In this document: positions 20,990 to 23,889 of the stretch, in pieces
How positions within the stretch are numbered: position 1 is the first letter of the stretch
Layout of the letters: each line of letters opens with the position of its first letter
Assembly (NCBI GenBank): GCA_965651535.1
Contig: CBFGSX010000007.1
Coordinates: 1 to 23,889, forward strand
Direction of reading: 5' to 3'
Source: JAQGJA01 sp965651535
GTDB lineage: Bacteria > Pseudomonadota > Alphaproteobacteria > Micavibrionales > SZUA-601
Length of the DNA stretch: 23,889 bases
The notes under the pieces: model-generated
Told to the model about the DNA's origin: nothing
The model's input: the letters and a program-made list of their open reading frames with translations, nothing else
The model's database searches: none
Program-made: the position numbers and the translations under genes

Positions 20990-23167
20990 ATGCTTTTTAA
21001 AAGACTGCTTTTTGTCGCTGCTTTGGCGCTGGTCGTGTTACCCGCCCATGCCCAGCTGGGGGCGCTGAACGAGCCGCTTGTCGAGGTTTCGCTGATTGCT
21101 GAAAATGACGGCATTGTGGCGGGGCAAGATTTCACCGTCGCCATTCGCCAGACGATCACCCCCGAATGGCATACGTATTGGGTCAATCCGGGCGATACGG
21201 GGCTGGCCACTACGATCAAATGGGAATTGCCCGAAGGCTTCGCGGCGTCGGAGTTGAAATTCCCGACACCCGAGCGCCAGCCCATGGGCAGTCTGATGAA
21301 TTACGGTTACAGCGACACGGTGATGGCGCTGGCAGATTTGTCCGCGCCCGCCGGATTGAAAACGGGCGAAAGCGTGACGATCAAAGGCACGGTTTCGCTT
21401 TTGGTGTGCAAGGAAATCTGCATTCCCGAAAAACATGACGTCGCGTTGGAATTGCAGGTAACGGATAGCGTGTCGACGGGGCCGTGGGCCAGCGCTTTTA
21501 CCGCCACGCGCGCAAAAATGCCGCAACCGCATGACGCCGCGCAAAACGCCGCCGTGACGGATAAAACGCTTGTCCTGACGATCGATCCGCTGCCGATTCC
21601 CGCCGACCAGATTCCCGAGGAAATTTACTTCTATCCGCATGACGGGTTGTTGATCGAACATCCGGCAAAACAGGACATGACGCTTGCGGGGCGCAAGGCC
21701 GTATTGACAATTCCGCTCAACGCGTCGCGCGCGGAGCCGGTTGAAAAAGTCACGGGTGATCTCTGGTTCCGCAACGCCATGGGTGAAAGCTCTTTTGTGT
21801 TCGAGGCAGCGATAGAAGAAATCTCTCCAGCCGTAACCCCTGCGAAAGCGGGGACCCATAGCGGCTTGGCGGTTTCAGAAAATGGATCCTCGCTTGCGCA
21901 AGGATTGCAAAGAGAGAGTGACACAGAAAAAAGCGAGGGCGGCATTACTTTCCTCGCCGCTGTTTTTTCCGCGTTGCTCGCGGGAATTATCTTGAATCTG
22001 ATGCCGTGCGTGTTTCCGGTGCTGTCGCTCAAGGCGCTGGGCCTTGTGCAGAAATCGCAAAAGGACAGCTACCGCGAGGTGGTGATCGGTGGGCTGTTTT
22101 ATCTGGGCGGCGTGCTGGCGACGTTTACCTTGCTGGGCGCAGCCTTGATCGCGCTCAAGGCGGCGGGCCACCAGATCGGCTGGGGCGTGCAATTGCAATC
22201 GCCGGAATTCGTGGCGGCGCTGGCGCTGCTGTTGTTTTTCATCGGGCTTGTGTTGGTCGGCGCGGTCAATTTCGGCGGCAATCTGATCGGCGCAGGCAGC
22301 GCCTTGGCGAATAAATCCGGCCATGCGGGATCGTTCTTCACCGGTGCGCTGGCCGTCGTCGTGGCCACGCCCTGCACGGCGCCTTTTATGGGCGCGGCGA
22401 TTTTCTACGGCCTGACCCAAGCCGCGCCCGTCACCCTGTCGGTGCTGTGGGCCTTGGGTTTCGGTCTTGCGCTGCCTTATCTGTTGCTGACATGGTTTCC
22501 GAATTTGCTGCTGAAGCATTTGCCGCGCCCCGGCATCTGGATGGAGCATTTCAAGCAATTCCTCGCCTTTCCGATGTGGGCCGCCGCGGTGTGGCTGGTG
22601 TGGGTGCTGGCGCAACAGACGGGCGCAACCGGCGTGCTGCATCTTTTGATAGCGATGTTGTCGCTGGCTTTCGGTTTCTGGTTGTGGGGCACGACACAGA
22701 ACAGATCCGGGCTGTGGCAGGTAAAAAAGAAAATTATGGCCGTTGCCATTATCCTGCTGGGGCTTGTGCTGGGCTTTCGCCAGCCGATGATGGTCGAAAC
22801 GGCGGCAAAAGCCTCGGCGGATGCCAATTACGAAGTCTATTCGCCCGAGCGTCTGGCCGAATTGCGCACCGCAGGGAAGCCCGTCTTCGTCAATATGACG
22901 GCGGCGTGGTGCATTACCTGTCTGGCCAATGAAAAAGCGACCTTGTCCACGGAAAAAGTGCGCGCGCATTTCGAGGAAAAGGGCATTATTTATCTCAAAG
23001 GGGACTGGACAAATTTTGACCGTCATATAACTGATTACCTGTCGTCTTTCGGTCGAAGCGGCGTGCCGGTCTATGTCTATTACCCGCAAGGGGGCGAGCC
23101 GGTGATGCTGCCGCAAATCCTGACGCCTGAAATCGTTATCAACGCAACCAACGGAGGAACACCATGA
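20990..23167 (+). CDS. dsbD: DsbD/ScsB-type thiol:disulfide electron transporter
   Basis: A 725-residue membrane protein that carries reducing power from cytosolic thioredoxin to periplasmic thiol proteins. Seen: signal peptide (1-21); N-terminal DsbD-like domain with a Cys pair VCKEICIP (Cys140, Cys144); an eight-helix membrane domain (about 317-600) with NLMPCVFPVLS (Cys340) and ATPCTAPF (Cys462); and a C-terminal thioredoxin domain with TAAWCITC (Cys641, Cys644). All three redox Cys pairs are present. The architecture and partner gene resemble Caulobacter ScsB more than classical DsbD. Residues about 282-307 are encoded by a palindromic repeat. GGAG (20979-20982) supports ATG 20990. The stop overlaps the next ATG (ATGA). 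Confidence 0.92.
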   Translation: MLFKRLLFVAALALVVLPAHAQLGALNEPLVEVSLIAENDGIVAGQDFTVAIRQTITPEWHTYWVNPGDTGLATTIKWELPEGFAASELKFPTPERQPMGSLMNYGYSDTVMALADLSAPAGLKTGESVTIKGTVSLLVCKEICIPEKHDVALELQVTDSVSTGPWASAFTATRAKMPQPHDAAQNAAVTDKTLVLTIDPLPIPADQIPEEIYFYPHDGLLIEHPAKQDMTLAGRKAVLTIPLNASRAEPVEKVTGDLWFRNAMGESSFVFEAAIEEISPAVTPAKAGTHSGLAVSENGSSLAQGLQRESDTEKSEGGITFLAAVFSALLAGIILNLMPCVFPVLSLKALGLVQKSQKDSYREVVIGGLFYLGGVLATFTLLGAALIALKAAGHQIGWGVQLQSPEFVAALALLLFFIGLVLVGAVNFGGNLIGAGSALANKSGHAGSFFTGALAVVVATPCTAPFMGAAIFYGLTQAAPVTLSVLWALGFGLALPYLLLTWFPNLLLKHLPRPGIWMEHFKQFLAFPMWAAAVWLVWVLAQQTGATGVLHLLIAMLSLAFGFWLWGTTQNRSGLWQVKKKIMAVAIILLGLVLGFRQPMMVETAAKASADANYEVYSPERLAELRTAGKPVFVNMTAAWCITCLANEKATLSTEKVRAHFEEKGIIYLKGDWTNFDRHITDYLSSFGRSGVPVYVYYPQGGEPVMLPQILTPEIVINATNGGTP
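21833..21908. repeat. palindromic repeat (family 2) inside the dsbD-like gene
   Basis: Left arm 21833-21859 matches the consensus arm of the 12925-12993 element at about 22 of 27 bases (including TGCGAAAGCGGGGA), and right arm 21882-21908 at about 20 of 27. Arms are separated by 22 bases. It is read in frame as VTPAKAGTHSGLAVSENGS and following residues, in the linker between the periplasmic and membrane domains. The arms have diverged more than the intergenic copies. Confidence 0.8.
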
Positions 23168-23772
23168 AGAAACTTTTTGCCGCGCTTGCGGTTGTCGGCC
23201 TGATGGCCGCAGGCGGCGCGCACGCCGCCGTCGAAACCGGCAAGCCCGCACCGGATTTCAAGTTCACCGACATCAACGGCGTGGAACACTCCATCGCCGG
23301 ATTCAAGGGCAAGAACGTGATTCTCGAGTGGACGAATCCCGGCTGTCCCTTCGTCGTGAAATTCTACAAGAACGGCGACATGGCGAAATTTCAGGAAGAA
23401 GCGCTGAAAACCCCCGACACGGTGTGGATCAGCATCAACTCCAGCGCCGTCGGCAAGGAAGGTCATCTGACCGTCGAGGAAGCCAAGAAACAATTCGCCG
23501 AAAACTTCAAATCGACCGCCTATGTGATCGACGCTTCGGGCGAGTTCGGCAAGCTTTACGGCGCCAAGACCACGCCGCATATGTTCGTGATCGACAAGGA
23601 AGGCGTGTTGCGTTATCAGGGCGCGATCGACAGCATCAAATCCTTTGACAGCGAGGACATCGCCAAGGCCGATAACTACGTGCTGGACGCGCTGGATGCC
23701 ATCGCCACCGGCGCAGGCGTCGCCGTCAGCAGCACCGAACCCTATGGCTGCAGCGTCAAATACGCCGAGTAA
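23164..23772 (+). CDS. periplasmic peroxiredoxin-like (AhpC/TSA family) protein
   Basis: A 202-residue redoxin with a signal peptide (MKKLFAALAVVGLMAAGGAHA, residues 1-21), so exported to the periplasm. Seen: the AhpC/TSA start ETGKPAPDFKFTDINGVEHS, the probable peroxidatic Cys61 in EWTNPGCPFVVKFY, TTPHMFVIDKEGVLRYQGAI, and a second Cys196 near the C-terminus (EPYGCSVKY) as a candidate resolving residue. It is translationally coupled to the ScsB-like gene (ATGA overlap; GGAGG at 23154-23158 inside that gene). From known Caulobacter ScsB work, such a protein is kept reduced by the transporter and removes peroxide in the envelope; that role is inferred here. A terminator follows. Confidence 0.9.
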   Translation: MKKLFAALAVVGLMAAGGAHAAVETGKPAPDFKFTDINGVEHSIAGFKGKNVILEWTNPGCPFVVKFYKNGDMAKFQEEALKTPDTVWISINSSAVGKEGHLTVEEAKKQFAENFKSTAYVIDASGEFGKLYGAKTTPHMFVIDKEGVLRYQGAIDSIKSFDSEDIAKADNYVLDALDAIATGAGVAVSSTEPYGCSVKYAE

Positions 23773-23788
23773 TCAATGGGTTATAACG

Positions 23789-23815
23789 AAAGCCCCGCTC
23801 TGGCGGGGCTTTTTT
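23789..23815 (+). terminator. intrinsic terminator after the redoxin gene
   Basis: An 8-bp stem AGCCCCGC/GCGGGGCT (23791-23798 with 23803-23810), extended by A-T pairs at the base, with loop TCTG and a run of T residues. It ends the dsbD-redoxin operon. Confidence 0.92.
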
Positions 23816-23833
23816 GTCGCCCACAGATTTATA

Positions 23834-23862
23834 TTGACATAATATTAAAATTAGGGTAGTGT
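23834..23862 (+). promoter_or_regulatory. promoter pointing out of the window
   Basis: A perfect TTGACA (23834-23839), a 17-bp A/T-rich spacer and TAGTGT (23857-23862); TATAGG overlaps just downstream. The last 27 bases of the window show no start codon with a ribosome site, so the gene it serves lies beyond 23889. Confidence 0.5.
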
Positions 23863-23889
23863 ATAGGCCGTTCCCATTCAATCCTGCGA

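Noticed and set aside
21875..23251. 458-codon open frame on the minus strand opposite the dsbD-like gene
   Set aside because: Gln/Arg/His-rich shadow of a clear membrane-protein gene; no motif or ribosome site.

Overview
The window reads as a chromosomal segment of a flagellated, Gram-negative alphaproteobacterium of moderately high G+C. Four things suggest this: the flagellin regulator FlbT (essentially an alphaproteobacterial protein), an alphaproteobacterial-type prephenate dehydratase and membrane-anchored cytochrome c, a Porin_4-like outer-membrane protein, and an ScsB/peroxiredoxin-like pair of the kind known from Caulobacter. The genus cannot be fixed from the sequence. No tRNA, rRNA, CRISPR array or complete insertion sequence was seen, and no stretch longer than about 300 bases lacks a gene.

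Layout. Positions 1-4717 (+) hold an FMN reductase, then a flagellar block: flbT, a flagellin behind a clear sigma-54 promoter, flgK and flgL. Positions 4694-8257 (-) hold a tightly overlapping set read as degP, miaA and an orphan helicase resembling the helicase half of TraA/MobA relaxases. Divergent from it lie the Sua5-type threonylcarbamoyl-AMP synthase (8335-9327) and an FAD-linked D-2-hydroxyacid dehydrogenase (9518-10924), followed by a two-CBS-domain protein (11069-11518). Positions 11572-13623 (-) hold cytochrome c, hisN and a WrbA-like flavodoxin. Rightwards from 13758 come a small membrane protein, a porin, pheA, a 61-residue protein, a DUF2939-like membrane protein, mutM and rpsT. 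An RNHCP zinc protein and uvrB lie on the minus strand (18339-20779). The window closes with a DsbD/ScsB electron transporter translationally coupled to a periplasmic peroxiredoxin-like protein (20990-23772), a terminator, and a promoter pointing out of the window.

Themes. The flagellar block supplies filament and hook-filament junction proteins plus the post-transcriptional regulator FlbT. The miaA/Sua5 pair modifies tRNA position 37. mutM and uvrB repair DNA. DegP, the ScsB-like protein and its partner maintain the cell envelope. Two families of dispersed palindromic repeats are scattered through the segment. One copy lies in frame inside the dsbD-like gene, and one sits directly before hisN and may supply its ribosome-binding site.

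Most interesting items: the stand-alone relaxase-type helicase with an altered P-loop, the perfect GNRA-capped hairpin that buries the mutM Shine-Dalgarno sequence, the in-frame repeat in dsbD, and the two REPIN-like doublets in opposite arrangement.
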